From Albifimbria verrucaria (Eukaryota; Ascomycota; Sordariomycetes; Hypocreales; Stachybotryaceae), in the NCBI GenBank assembly GCA_020081605.1, contig JAHREC010000062.1, forward strand, positions 4,335,758-4,399,757: a stretch of 64,000 bases of DNA. Reading direction: 5' to 3'. The position numbers and the translations under genes are program-made. This document shows positions 1 through 12,175 of the stretch, piece after piece. Numbering within the stretch: position 1 is the first letter of the stretch; each line of letters starts with the position of its first letter. The notes under the pieces were generated by a model. The model was not told the origin of the DNA, searched no databases, and worked only from the letters and a program-made list of their open reading frames with translations.

Positions 1-204
1 GAGCAGTCTGTAGGACTTCATCAGTGTAGAGTGGGTTGAAACCATACCATGGCTTATGGCGTGGCACGCATGAATAGCTCATGATCGAATCGTCCATCCA
101 GGAATTCTTGTCGTGCAAATCCTCGTCGTCCTGCTTCTGGTACTTTTTCCCCTGCACAACGTATCCCTAAAGCCATCAGTGGACGGACGAAAATGATTGC
201 AGTG

Positions 205-672
205 TTAAACCACCGAGGAGAGATTGGAAATAGCAAACATACCGGTGCCAGTGACATTTGTGAAAGTTGCTGCTGAGATTTCGGATGGAACTGATTTTGC
301 CTTGCATGTCCTTGGGTACTGTATCTGCACCCCATCAGTCAGTAACTGGACACTGCACCTGGTTTGCAACGCCATGATATGGCAGGGATACCTACGACAG
401 ATGTTCAACGCAGTGAGTTTTGTGTAACACAAGCCAAGGAAGTGAGAGTGCGTGCACATTAGCACCGCAGCTTGGTCATGGCTTTTCTGTCGGTTTGACC
501 AATCATATTCTGCAGTTTCAGAGCGGACTGGTGTATCTAAGACGGTATGAGTATTTCCACGGTCAATCTGGAAGAGGTTATCAACAGATGTGTACTTACT
601 TGGCACAGTTGGCATCGCAAAGGCCCCTTGGCACAAGGCGGCCGCAGTGACGAGGAATGCGAGTGCCTTCAT
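205..672 (-). CDS. small secreted protein, function unknown
   Basis: The frame opens with a clear signal peptide (MKALAFLVTAAALCQGAFA, cleavage probably after the second Ala-Phe-Ala) and reads 155 residues without interruption. A consensus donor (GTAAGT) shortly after the signal sequence and a later CTGCAG acceptor keep the frame, so an intron of about 93 nt may be spliced out, leaving a mature protein of roughly 100 residues. The rest holds seven Cys, including a C-T-H-S-H-F-L-G-L-C segment that resembles the short Cys loops of small secreted fungal proteins. I see no enzyme motif. It may be an effector-like or surface protein, but that is inference from size, secretion signal and Cys content only. 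It is one of the few genes here without a homopolymer frameshift. The start ATG is the first in frame. Confidence 0.5.
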   Translation of the reverse strand: MKALAFLVTAAALCQGAFAMPTVPSKYTSVDNLFQIDRGNTHTVLDTPVRSETAEYDWSNRQKSHDQAAVLMCTHSHFLGLCYTKLTALNICRRYPCHIMALQTRCSVQLLTDGVQIQYPRTCKAKSVPSEISAATFTNVTGTGMFAISNLSSVV

Positions 673-1735
673 TGTGACCGTTCTGATAGAGGAAGCAAGA
701 CAAATGATGGCACAGTAGGAGGCAGCGTAGATGAAGTGCGTCAGAGACCGACAAGAACACTCTCCATGTCTAGAGCCTGGAATTTAAAAAGTTTTCTGGA
801 TGGTCAGAGTCCCTTAATGGCCACCTTGATATCTGACCCTACCACGCATAGTGAGTTTAACTTTCACCTGATCCCATGAAAATTTCCGCGTGTCCATGTG
901 ACATTTCTAAAGCAAAAAAAAATAAATAAATAAAAAGAAATGAAAAATAAAATGGCTCATGAAATTCGTGCTCCATTGTCCGATGTAGATAGATCTCAGA
1001 GTTTAAGACAATGTAAAGATCCCTTGCGCAGTGCTGAAACCATAACAGATGGGGTCCTCTGTTGCATCGAGCGGCCTCAGATGGTGTAATGCTTGAGGAA
1101 GTCGTTATGCTGCTAGAACTAAGCATTGGGGTAAATATTTTACCCTCAATGGAGATGCATACTGTGCCAAAAATTTGGTATGAACAAGCAGCATGCCGCA
1201 GTTTCTCTTAGCGTATCGCTAAGTAATTCCTATACACTAAAACCCCTCACACTCCGTAACATAAAGCTATGGGTCGCTCTATACCCTTCCCCTTTCATTA
1301 TACGCGCAGTAGTGTGCACTTGGTAGTCACACATATAGGCTCTGACCCAGCTATCGACTCGATATCCAGACTACTATGGTCCAAGCATGTGATAATTTGC
1401 TGAGGTCAGTGAGTATTGATGTAAAGCAAACCACTTCGCCAAAACCCCATTGTAGCAGGCGTTGCTCACCACCTCGTAATTTCTGCCCATACAATCCACA
1501 AAGTGCGTGTTAATTGCATGCTCCAAAGAAACAAAAAAATGGGAGGGGGAAAAGAGTTCAACGGCCAGCATCCTACGTCGTCTCAATGTGTCAGCATAAT
1601 CCAAGCGTCACCTTGCGGGGTCCAAGCGGTTAACGCATCTTGTTTCTGCAGCGTGCACCTCACCGGTTTTCTCTCGCGTCTCTTGCTGCCAGATTAACCA
1701 ACTATCCTCCTCGTCAGTGACACAGTAGAGTAAAT
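673..1735. other. intergenic, no gene seen
   Basis: Holds the upstream regions of the secreted-protein gene (-) and the DUF427 gene (+), with an A-rich tract near 912-950. Short open frames here have no recognisable content. Confidence 0.5.
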
Positions 1736-2692
1736 ATGCCTCTCCCAGGGCATGCTGGCGCTGAGTACTTACCTGCCCTCCATCCGCGGCTATGCCACTG
1801 GCGCTAACTAGATACCTACCTCAAAAGCTTGGCGAAGCTGGCTACAGGCTTGATCCAAAACGGTCCCAAGAAGACGCTTAGCACGTCGCGGAGGGTGCGA
1901 GTGGTCAAGAATCATGCTTTCATTGTGGATGTTACCGACGCACTCTTTGTATGGGAGCATGACGCCTACCCTCAGTATTACATCACTCATGAGGACCTGA
2001 AGAATTGCAGGGTGACAGATAAGCAGCCAATACATCATGGAGGCAAGACATTGGCCGCAATCGTTAATCTGACAGTTCCGTCACACGACGGTTTATCTGA
2101 AGCAACTACCGACCGTGTCATTCGTTTTGCGAAAGACGACAGCCTGGGGCCACTCTCCGATAAGGTGAGACTAGAGTTTAGCAGCATGGGTATGTATATT
2201 CGTCCATCTGTTTATGAATAACATCTCCTTTTTTTGCATAAGAATGCTAATAAGAAGAACTAAATAGATCAATGGCTGGAAGAGGACACTCCCATTTACG
2301 TCCACCCAAAAGACCCATTCAAACGCATCGAAATATTGGCCTCCCAGCGTCCCATCGAAATCGCAATTCATGGCCAAACAGTCGCGAAATCGACGTATGC
2401 AATGCATCTTCTGGAAACCAGTTTGCCTACAAGATATTATGTTCCGCTCACCTCGGTGGACTTGTCCGTGCTACGCAAGAGCGATCTTGTGACCCAGTGC
2501 CCTTACAAAGGTTCCGCTGAGTACTACAATGTGGTAGTGAACGGAGAAGAACTTGAGAACATTGTCTGGTATTATCGAACACCGACTCATGAAAGTGCAG
2601 CAATTGCAAATCTGGTTTGCTTCTACAACGAGAAGGTGGATATTATTCTGGACGGTAAACAACTGAAGAGGCCCAAAACGCATTTTGTATAG
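1736..2692 (+). CDS. DUF427 (two-domain) protein
   Basis: Three exons, 1736-1764, 1828-2189 and 2268-2692, give 271 aa. Introns are 63 and 78 nt with good branch sites (GCTAAC, GCTAAT). The first exon is short (ATG-CCT-CTC); it is inferred because the second exon has no ATG upstream of the conserved region and the join restores the N-terminal pattern of fungal homologues. Two tandem DUF427 folds are visible: around residues 25-75 (RRVRVV...VWEHDAYPQYY) and residues 150-265, with the family hallmarks LPTRYY, CPYKG, IVWYYR, ESA.I..LVCFYNEKVD and a terminal RPKTHF. The intron join gives DQWLEEDTPIYVHPKDPFKR, the usual linker before the second domain. The biochemical role of DUF427 proteins is not established. 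No frameshift is present. Family call is firm, first exon less so. Confidence 0.85.
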
Positions 2693-3194
2693 TCAAGTTC
2701 AGTGCGCTGTATCAGATACGCAGAGTCAATGAGTCTATTGAACTTGCAAATTTTCTTCGCATTATCAGTATCTGATTCAAGCCAAATTGAGAGTTGAACT
2801 TGTGGACACCTGACCCTGATCTGTTACAAATATATGAGGCATTAATTACTTGAAAGGATGGTGAACTCAGGTGGACTTTTTGAGGAAAAATACGTATATT
2901 TTGTATCGCTGTTCTTCTCCTTTGAGTACCTTAAAAATACTCAGACGTGTCGCCGTTAGGATAATCAGACATTACATCACGCAAGGATATCGACACACGA
3001 CTCCCTGGGTTTAAATTTCACAAGCCTGTCCTATAAAGATTTAAGAAATGATACTATGGTAGGACCTCTGTGTCTCCTCCAGAGTCACTCCATGAGGTAA
3101 GATGAGTCAATACCTCATCCACATCAAACTAGTGTCGAACCTGATGATAACTACCCTGAATAATTTTTTATCGGTGCCACTTCTCCCTTATTTT
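2693..3194. other. intergenic between convergent genes
   Basis: Separates the 3' ends of the DUF427 gene (+) and the ankyrin gene (-). AT-rich; nothing recognisable. Confidence 0.5.
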
Positions 3195-5654
3195 TCAAGA
3201 CTTCTTCAAACCTAGTGCAGTGCGTTTCGTTGTACCCAAGCCCAAGACCTCCTGTTTCTTTTCATCAGACATTTCCGGCATCAGCTGCTCCAACCACGGT
3301 GCCAAAGCCCAGGGATGTGACGTTCCACACATCTTCATAGCAAGCTCCCATGCAGTGCGCCCATTTGAGTCTCGTAGGTGGATGTCTGCCCCTGCATCAA
3401 GCAAGACCTGGACAGCTTCGGCCATCGACGCCCAAGGAAGTGCCTGCGCGGACGCCAGGCCGACCACCATCATCAGGGGCGTTAGTCGCTGGTGCCGTGA
3501 AACGGAGTTCACATCGACGGCTGCTCCATGTCTAAGTAACAAATTCAGCATGACTGCCGGCTCCATCTCACGGCATGCGAGATGCAAGGGTGTGTCCCCT
3601 AGTGTTTCGTCGTCTACGGTTTCTCCAACGTTCGGCTCAAAGACGTGCTGCAAGCCGTGGTCGTTGGTTCCGTTGCGCAAGGTGTACAGCGGGCTTTCCC
3701 GTAATGATGGCACGACTCGAGCGGTGGTATCAGCCCCGCCCGAATGAGCATCAATAGGGCACGTCGCTTCACCCGATATCTACGTTGAAGGTCTGCTGTC
3801 CTCTGTAAGCCCCAAGTATCATGGTTCTGTGCCTCGAGAAGCTGATGTAGAGGCGTCCGGCCAGATCTATTGCGGACATTGACCTTCAAAACCCCTTTGC
3901 TGTGATTCAGTAGAATCTGGAGTCTGAAACAGATTTCATGATGGTGAGCGGCATTCGGTTCACCGACGATGTGGTGAAGTGCAGTGCACCCCGACTTATC
4001 AGTCATGTTTACATCAACCCCTTGACGGCCTAGTAACGCTTTCATCAGTGATGCCGTATGAACATGGGCCGGCTGACAGCAGAGGTGCATCAGGGGCGTT
4101 TGTCCATCCGCATCGACTGCATTGGGATCTGCACCATTGTCGATCATGAGGTCCATGAGAATCCTTGATGGTGCAGGGGGAAAGTTCGACACAGAAATAT
4201 GCTTTGGGCAGCTGACCGATTCTCTAGTTCATTCGTGGAAACGTGCTTTGTCAGTAAATGCAGAGGCTGGCTGCCGTTCGGGTCCAGACTTCTTACGTCT
4301 GCGCCCAATGCAATAATGTGGGGATCAGCTCCATCGTGATCGTAGTTTTTGTCCTAAGTCGGAGCAAACAGTAGTGCAATGGTGTCAATCCACCCATCTC
4401 AGAATCAATGCTGATGCCATGCCGGACTAGGAGCTCTAGTTTGCGGACAACTTCGGTATCGACGTTCCACCTTATGCCGTACGCATGCCAGGAGCGGACG
4501 GCTGATTCGATGATATTGGGGAGAAGTGTGTCTGCCCAGACCACCTCAAATCCCTCCAATACTCTAGCGTCTGGGTCAAGGAGACCCCTTCTTTTGGTGT
4601 ATTGTACATGGATATCTGCACCTCTATCGATGAGCGCCTCAAAGATATTGGCTGTGTTTGGCATCATCGCAGCGAGGAGCAGGTATGGTGTGTAGCACTG
4701 TTCTTGCACGTCCTCCCCCAAACTGATTCATAACCTGAGTTTGGATCAGCACCGTAGTCCAGGAGCATTTGTACCATTCGAAGGGAGGCATCGGTGCCTG
4801 CGAAGTTGTCAGTATAAGCAGGTTGACCGATCGTGATGCGTCGGAAAGCCATATGACTCACGAAATGGTCTTACCGCAGACCAAATGGCATAATACAACA
4901 GATGTTCCCCACGCGCAAGGGGCTGCCCGACAGGTACGCCAGCGTCTAATAAAGCCTTGAGTGCATCAATCTGCCCGCCCTCTATGGCGGCTACTGCGGC
5001 TGTCGTGCCATCCGGCGCAATATAATGAGGATCGCACCCAGCATTGATAAAGGCGAAGGCAGCGCAGGAGTCGGCTCCACATAACAGGCTGTGAATCAGC
5101 GGTGTGTATCCCTCGGCGCACGTCAGATGGCTCCCATGCGACAGTAGGGTGTTTACGATATCTGCCGTCTTGGCGAAATGGATAGGAAGCCGACTCTGAC
5201 CTACGGCAGCATTGACATTGGCGCCCCTCTCTAAAAGGAAACGAAGTATGTCGTAATGGCCTTCAAGTGACGCGAGATGTAGAGCTAGCAGCGGCAGGGC
5301 AAAATCATACACCCGAATTTGTTTGATGGTTAGGAAAGTCATGGTGTTGATGAAAGGCACCAGCGATTCTATTTCATCAATCTTGCGCAAGGTCGACATA
5401 CGGCCGTTTTCAATGGCCCACCGCATAATGTGCTTCCTGGTGATTGATTTCCTGTCCTTCGGATTCTGTTCATTCTGATCCTCTTTGCTGTCCATCTCTG
5501 TCGACAGCTGGAGGGACGCCAGTCTGGCATACAAGGCCGTTGAGAATTGCTTCTCATAATCACGGCTAGTTAAGAGGCAATTCACATGTTCCCGTAGTGT
5601 CAAAGACTTGCTGATTTTGAGGACCAACTCGGCTGGCAAGTCGCTGAGAGCCAT
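3195..5654 (-). CDS. F-box / ankyrin-repeat protein
   Basis: The start is taken at 5654 (MALSDLPAELVLKISKSL), where an F-box-like segment begins (LPAEL.LKI...L, about residues 4-45). It is followed by a long array of ankyrin repeats: LHLASLEGHYDILRFLLERGANVN, DGTTAAVAAIEGGQ, LLDYGADPN, ALIDRGADIH, GLTPLHYCLL, NGADPNAVDADGQTPLMHL, GCTALHHIV, GRTPLHQLL, LGDTPLHLAC and LLDAGADIHLRD. One intron lies at 4798-4874. The frame breaks at runs 3734-3737, 4176-4180, 4346-4350 and 4716-4720, and one base is missing at the exon edge near 4875. Allowing one lost base at each site gives a continuous 795-aa protein of ankyrin units. F-box/ankyrin proteins usually act as substrate adaptors of SCF ubiquitin ligases or as scaffolds; the target is unknown. 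Neighbours give no clue. An alternative is a true pseudogene, but the same error type in housekeeping genes argues against that. Confidence 0.8.
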
Positions 5655-7568
5655 GACTTGCGGGATTGGGGCTGACAGTCTCGTAAACTGCGCACGGTTC
5701 CCGAAGCATCTGCGCTTTGATGATAATTGGGTTTGAAGCCAAAGTTTCAATAACGACTCTGTTTTCTAGTATGTCCAGGCTGAGCTAGTCAAGCCGGTAA
5801 TGTGCTGCGACCATGGTGGTGCAATGAAAAAGAATTGACATGACAGTTTGAATCTTTTTTATACAAAGTCTCATCCTAGATCTTCCGGGGATTACCAGGA
5901 ATAGCCCCCAATTATCTAAATATAGAGACGATAGAAAACCACAAATGTAACGATCCCGTCTATTGAGATTACTTGTTCAATGATGATTATGAACTAATAT
6001 AAATAAACAGACAGAATACTTGCATTGAATTTCAAGTACAAGGGACGAGTTCGGTCAGGTTTGGTGCAATAAGAGGCCAAAGGGTAGGAAAGTAAAGGAG
6101 CATGGGCTGGCCTAAGTGTTAACATCTCCTCGAGTCCGGCCGGTAAGGCACAGGCTAGATAGAAGGTCTTAGTCATATGTCGGTACATAAAGTAACTCGG
6201 TGCCTAAACCCCTCACCACCAAAAGGCTAGACAGCGGCTTTTGACGAAACACCAATAGAGGACAACTGACCAAGAAATCAACAGCAAGGCCGAGTCTGGC
6301 GCCAGGCCCGGGCCTTTGCCGCTGCCGCTGCCGCTGACCCAGCTGCTGACGAAGGCATCAACTCAGATATCACCCTCAACAATAGCTGAGATGGCGAATA
6401 TGGGCTGTGATAGTGGAGATGTAGCTACATGTGACGCGGGGCAATGCCAGTGTATCTAGAATCGGCCAATTTGTCAGGTCTTCAATGAATCTAGTTTTTG
6501 TCTGGTTCTAATTGATCATTTACTAGTTTGCTACTTGGTCTATGTCTTGCCGGACTCAAGGAGATATGTTCAACGTGTGCATACCAGAGAATGGGCATAG
6601 CAACTCGAGGCTACGAAAAGATCTGTTGGTTCATATGCAGCTATTTATAATCCCGTAGTGAGCGGTAATAAGGCATATGAATATATTCTGATGCAAGTCA
6701 ATGAAATTCTCTGTTACGTTTCTGTTTGCTACGGAATCAGCGTCGCACTCCAGAAGCTCATAATTGAAATACATATGGATATAAACTTAAAACGATGCAC
6801 TTAGTCTATCACTTTTCTACTCATCAAACGATCCTGATAGCATAGGGTAAGGTTCATTCGATCTCCCATCATTTTCTCTTCCAGGTTCAACCAGCCGATG
6901 CTGATGCATGGGTTATACCTTGCGATTGTAACGGGAGACAAGGAAGAGACTAGAATGAAGAGTTTGTCTTGGTAAATGCATCTTTGCAGTCATGGCTTGA
7001 ACGCATTAATGAAAAGTGTTCCGACACATCTATAGTGCGACGCAGTAGTACCCAAAATGTCAATAGACACAATTTAAAATAACTATGATGCCTCATAGTT
7101 GAGAATCTAGCTGGAATTAATCATGTGATGACCCAAATTCCTAGAGCCGACTTTGCCGCCTCCAGACCTTTCAGCCACTGGCGTAACTATATTACAAGAG
7201 GCGTGGTTGAGTCAGCCCTATAGATTTGGCGTGTCCTCAATTATCTGGAATATTAGCGCAAGGAATCTCCTCAGGTATAAGAAACCCTAGAAATTTGATT
7301 CACTTTAGTCGAGTTGTTCATCAGATGTAAGAATTAAGGGCCAAAGTTTATGAGGAATAGTCGCTGGATTTAGTTTGATGGCGCTACTGGTAGTGATTGA
7401 TCATGATATGACATTTTAGAGAATTTTTAAATATGAAGTGCTCGTGTTCTTCAAGAAATTCACACCAAATCGCCAGTGAAAGCATTCAAACTCAGCAACT
7501 ACTCGAAGTAACACAAACCCACTCGTACCACGATAATACCTGCGCGTTCTCGATTGGCTCTACTCAAG
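5655..7568. other. long AT-rich intergenic region
   Basis: About 1.9 kb with no supported gene. It contains a short GCCGCT repeat near 6315-6340 and otherwise AT-rich unique-looking DNA. It may carry degenerate mobile-element DNA, but no coding trace or terminal repeat is visible. Confidence 0.45.
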
Positions 7569-8548
7569 ATGAAAGGCGACGAGATATCAATGCAGGGCAA
7601 AGGATATTACAATGAAAATTGTAATCTGCAAGAAATGGCTATAGACAAGTGTTTGTCCAAGTTCGCCCGCATCAAATTCGATGGTTTGCTACCCACACAG
7701 GGCCTTTAGTATTGGCAAAGGTGCTCATACCGTTGATAGCTTCGTCACTAGTTTTGGCCGACTACGGATGCTCTGAAGGAAAGAATTCGTATGTTTATGA
7801 ATGCTGTGATGGCATGATTAATCGCCTAACTTGATTTCCCAGAATTCGACTTCTTCATCAATACCTCACCAAGTTGCCATCAACAGCATCAGCCACATTA
7901 GTATTCAACGATACACCATCAAACGATTTTTCTAGTCTATCCGAAACAATTAATTCCAACTTGAATCTTCTTTCGAAAGATGACAAGATAAAAATCTACC
8001 CTCTTATGGCTCCAAGGTCGTATTGTCAACAGATCTTACCTGACGAATTTGTAGACGTGGCATTCTCTTTTACAGCTTTGCACTGGTTACAGGAAATGCC
8101 AAAGGACTGCTATGATGCAATTAAACCTTCTATACTCGCTGCTTCGGCACAGAATGATCTCACCACGTTTCTCACGGCCCGTCACAGCGAGCTTAAGCGC
8201 AATGGTAACCTAATCATAGGCGTGCCTGCCAAGGGCTCCGTCGGCATTGGACCAGTCTTGAGGTGCTTGGAGACCGTAATTGGTCGTCTTTCTAGTACAT
8301 ACCTCATTAAACCCTCATTTGTGGCTCAAATGCCACTGTATTTTCGCACAATGGACGAAATGACAGCTGCGATCAAGGCTGCGAAAGAATGGCGTATAGT
8401 GGACAATTTTACAGCCCCAATGGAGCATCCGTCTTGGAAATTGGCTACCTTCGAAAGGAACAATAACAGCTCAGAGACCAGTGTGGAGGAAAAATATGCT
8501 GATTCTATAACGGGGTTTGCCATGGCGGCCCTCACTGGGACCTTTTGA
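7569..8548 (+). CDS. SABATH-type SAM-dependent carboxyl methyltransferase
   Basis: Two exons, 7569-7788 and 7843-8548 (intron 54 nt, donor GTATGT, branch CCTAAC), about 308 aa. The N-terminus has the family pattern M-x-GKGYYNEN followed by the SAM-binding motif DYGCSEGKNS, which the intron splits just after the Ser codon. Further hallmarks are PSNDFSSL (the family's NDFN.LF region), FVDVAFSFTALHWLQ (the SS.SLHWLS region), a GNLIIGVP strand and FRTMDEMTAAI near the C-terminus. The family methylates carboxyl groups of small acids such as salicylate, jasmonate, farnesoic or indole-acetic acid; the substrate here cannot be read. One base is missing in the G run 7700-7702, in the segment TQGPLVLAKVL. 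A second in-frame ATG at 7590 is an alternative start. The family is best known from plants and patchy in fungi. Confidence 0.8.
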
Positions 8549-9083
8549 ATGAAGTAAGGCGTCTTTATCAGAGAGACCACATCACAGACGAAAAGGAGGG
8601 AAAGTGGATGTGGAATTCGTTAGGGATCTCAAATCCGAATTCAGGCAAGAATTCATTCGTTCTCATTCTCACGAAGTAGTTGGTTTTACATACACATTTC
8701 TGCAATTAGAAAAGCAATAGGTTGCCTTTACATATGTACCAACCCTGGCAATTTTTGGAGTAATTTGGGTCTTTGATAGGTTTCAAAATACATAATTTTA
8801 ACTGTAACCATGTCAAATAACCCACGAGATGTGGAAACATATTTATCTACAAAAGATCGGAGCTCATAGAATCCCTCTCTTGCTACATAAAGGTAAGTTG
8901 GGTTTGCGCAAGAACACAGTACTTCTAACGTAGACTCATTGCAGTTCCTCAAAGGCTTTAATTTATTTGAATATCTATTTCCATCTCCACTCGCAAAAAC
9001 GAGCGATACCATGTAGTCTTGTTTCTCATAAAATGCTCGTAGTAGAGCTTATCTATGACTACTCAATTTCCGTGTCATTATAT
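8549..9083. other. intergenic between convergent genes
   Basis: Lies between the 3' ends of the methyltransferase (+) and the nitroreductase (-). AT-rich; nothing recognisable. Confidence 0.5.
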
Positions 9084-9770
9084 TTATTTCACCACCTTCA
9101 ACGTCTCGCTCAGAGGCAACTTCTGAGGAACCTCGGGATGAGGCTGGGCCTCCTCGCCGAAGTTCAGGTTGGCCTTGAGCGAGTAATCGTCAGGAACCTC
9201 GAGGAACTTCTTCAGCTCAGCTTCAACAGGGGATAGCACCCATGTGCTGCAGGTTGGCACCGAAGCCCTCAAGCTCAAGGGCAGTCCAAACCAGGATCTG
9301 TGCCATACCACTGGCATGGTCGGCAAACTGCTCAAACATGTGGGCGGCAGATTTGTGGGTCTCTTGCGATTCCTTGATGGCCTTTCCGCTGTCCCAGAAG
9401 AGGACCTATAGCAATGAATTAGTACACTGTTCTATTTATTTGTAGGAAATGTGGAGCATACCGAGCCGTAGGCACTCTTGAATGATTGGAAGCGAGGCTC
9501 CAATGCATCCCAGACACCGGGAATGGGCTTGAGCACAGGCTCCGCTGCCTTGATTACGACATCCCAAAGCTCCTTGTGCTTGTCACCAAGCACGAGGGTG
9601 ATGCGGCCGGGCTGTGTGTTGTATGATGAAGGAGAGAAGGAAAGAACTTCGGCAATAATGTCGTGAACACGCTGCTCAGGGACAGGAGATGTATCCTTGA
9701 GGGCATAAACTGAACGGCGGTGCTTGGCAGCAGCCAAAAATTGGCTCGCGCTGATATTTGAGGTAGACAT
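9084..9770 (-). CDS. nitroreductase family oxidoreductase (Frm2/Hbn1-like)
   Basis: Two exons, 9770-9462 and 9405-9084, around a 56-nt intron (GTATGC...CTATAG); about 210 aa, the usual size of this family. The N-terminal part has the FMN-binding nitroreductase pattern AAAKHRRSVYALKD, followed by a helix and FSPSSYNTQPGRITLVLGDKHKELWD, where SxNxQPxR is the typical flavin/phosphate loop. The second exon holds GMAQILVWTALELEGFGANLQHM, another family signature. The frame breaks at the C run on the minus strand (9229-9232): either one extra base or two missing ones restores the ending VEAELKKFLEVPDDY. Yeast relatives Frm2 and Hbn1 are implicated in lipid and oxidative-stress signalling; the physiological substrate is unknown. 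It is cytosolic by absence of a signal peptide. Confidence 0.85.
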
Positions 9771-10322
9771 GTTAAGATAGTATTGAGGACTGTGAAGAGA
9801 TGAAAGACGAGTGTTGAGGCTTCTCTACATGCCAAGTGAGGACGAGACAAGGTGCCCTTATGTACCCAAAGAAAACCACGGCCTCACGCCGGCGACATTA
9901 CCCAGACAGTAAACCAACTTGCATACTGCACTTCTCATCCTTCAATACCCAATGTTTCCGAACGGCACCCAGTTCGGATTCTAGGAGCCAGGCTAGTTTC
10001 TAGACCCCTAACTTGCATAAGAATAGCGGTCGTGAAACATAGTGTAGCATTTATTGGTCACGTAATACGCGCGCGGGCTAAGCTCATCATCCACTATAGC
10101 CCATTATAAATCAAGCACGCCAATGAGCCTAGGGTCATAACGCTACCTGACCTCGGCGGGATCATCGCTGATTCGATATGTTTTGCATGGTTTGGGCTTA
10201 TCAAGCAGCATGCGGCGCCCTCTTAGCCCTTTGGAGGATAGTCTACCCATGCATCGGTTTTGAGAGAATCTGGAGGCTTCCGAAGCAGAGGCATTTTGCT
10301 CAAGCGGCATAGATATAATCAA
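9771..10322. other. intergenic between two minus-strand genes
   Basis: Upstream region of the nitroreductase gene and 3' flank of the aldolase gene. No gene or motif seen. Confidence 0.5.
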
Positions 10323-11400
10323 TTAGAGCCCATTCTCTATATCTGTCATCTTCGACATGATTTTCGTCCACCTGTCCCACTCTCCATCCGCTAGTTTACC
10401 CCTGATAGGCGCCCTGCCCGCCTCTAGGTGGCCCAGACCCTGAACCCTGTAAATAGCCTCACAGATGCCCAACACACCGTTCTTGACAATAAATTCTTCT
10501 GCTGAAGACACGAGCCACTGCAGCTTACGTGCCTCTTCCAAGGTGCCCTCCTTGGCTGGACGCTCTGATACGAGGCTGAACAATCGTGTGACGGTCTTTG
10601 GGAAGATGGCTCCTAGACCATCGATGGCTCCGGCAGCGTTGAAGAGCACGATGGGACCAAGCTGCTGTCCAAATCCTGAGTAAACCCTGAACTTTGAAGC
10701 TTCAATCTCAGGGTGCAGTGAGACCTGAAGATGATGAGACACATTTCCATGCGACCTTGTCTGTTAGCTTAAGCAGGCATCTAGGGTTTTATCGAAGACA
10801 TACATCTTGCAGCCCACAATGTTGGGATGTTGGGCGAGAGTGGCATACGTGTCAGGTGAAACTACCACGTTGTTGCTCACACCGGGGTAATTGTAACTGA
10901 GCATTGTAAGTCATGCAGCCGTGCCGTTGTCATGTTCCACAACTTACATCAGAATTGGAAGGGGCTCTTATCAGCGACGTATGTGAACCACTCGACAAGG
11001 CCAGCCTGGTTTGACGCAGCACCAAAATACCCGGGCGCAAGCACCAGACCCCACTGAGCACCGGCCTTTTGCGCATCTTGAATCCATTCCAAAGCCTCCT
11101 CGGTGCCGTTCACCAGCACGCCCGCCATGATGGGGTAGTCCTTGAAGCCCGCATCGTCGAGGCCCTTGCGCACGCCAGCAATGATGTCAAAACGTTCTTG
11201 GCGGGTCAAATGAATGGCCTCTCCGGTTGAGCCCAAGAGAACCAGGCCGGTAATGCCGGACTTGGCCAGGTGAACGCTGTGCTTGACCTGAGTCTCGACA
11301 TCAACGGCCGGATGAGGGCTGCCAGAGGACTTATCTAGCGCTTTGTAGAAGGTGGGTGAGGGACGAAAATGCCATCCTGCGGGATCAGCGGGGTAGCCAT
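10323..11400 (-). CDS. DHDPS/N-acetylneuraminate lyase family aldolase
   Basis: Three exons, 11400-10948, 10896-10804 and 10755-10323, with introns of 51 and 48 nt; 326 aa. The class I aldolase/synthase barrel of the DapA family is recognised from GLVLLGSTGEAIHLTRQER (the GTTGE substrate loop), the catalytic-Tyr strand YNYPGVSNN and the Schiff-base Lys in NIVGCKMSHG. Frames break at 11360-11362 (just after the start, restoring FVPSPTFYKALDK) and at 10961-10964 (restoring SPLPILIYNYPG). Fungal members include 2-keto-3-deoxy-L-galactonate aldolase of the D-galacturonate pathway and 4-hydroxy-2-oxoglutarate or trans-o-hydroxybenzylidenepyruvate aldolases; the exact substrate cannot be assigned. 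Most fungi make lysine by the aminoadipate route, so a role in lysine synthesis is unlikely. It probably cleaves a 2-keto acid to pyruvate plus an aldehyde. Confidence 0.85.
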
Positions 11401-12175
11401 CTTGACGTGTTCTGGTGGTTCAGCCTTGGTATCTTCACAACGCCACCTCGAGGTTTGAAATGTTTAAACAATGAGATATATTGTTGTTTTCAGTTGGGTT
11501 TGGTTTTGTTTTATCGTTGCGTCACATCCGAGGTAGTTGCCGTCGAGCTGGGAGCGGCACAATGCTGAGCGACACTCGCCCTTCTTGCGACAAGAAATGG
11601 TGCAATGATACACCGAGAGTGGAGGCGAGTTTGTGGTCCACTAGAAGCGTGGAAATGATTGGGCTCAACTAAAGGCTGAACTAGCATGTTTGAGGTTGCA
11701 ACTGGTGTTTTAGTGCAAGACTCAAGAAGGCAGATATTCCCACATTGTCAATGTAGGGAGAATGCCGCAAAGGTGCTCTAAAACCAGATTGCCAATACTA
11801 TACACATCTTCTTCATTAGAAAAGAGAATTCAATCTCTATGCTCAGAAGCTGTGTGCTTTATCTTCAATTCATTGAGTGGTCGCTTGGAAGAGCATATCT
11901 TCGTGAGAAGTGGTAACTGCTCAGGAATGAGTAGTAGAAAATAGTAAGAAAACAAATAAAGACGAAATCAAAGAATAAACAGCGAAAATAAAATACACAA
12001 CTGAAAATCGACATTCGAATGGCAGATACAATAAGGGGACAGGAGTTTCGCATACACAGAGCAGACATCTCAACCAGGATCGAAATATTTAAGAATAAAC
12101 GACTTAAAATATAGGACAATTATAATAATGAAGTGATAAATTGAAAAAGCTTGTAGATCTTTTTCAAGGCTTCTC
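11401..12175. other. intergenic, AT-rich
   Basis: Upstream region of the aldolase gene, then very AT-rich DNA up to the left inverted repeat. No gene supported. Confidence 0.45.
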
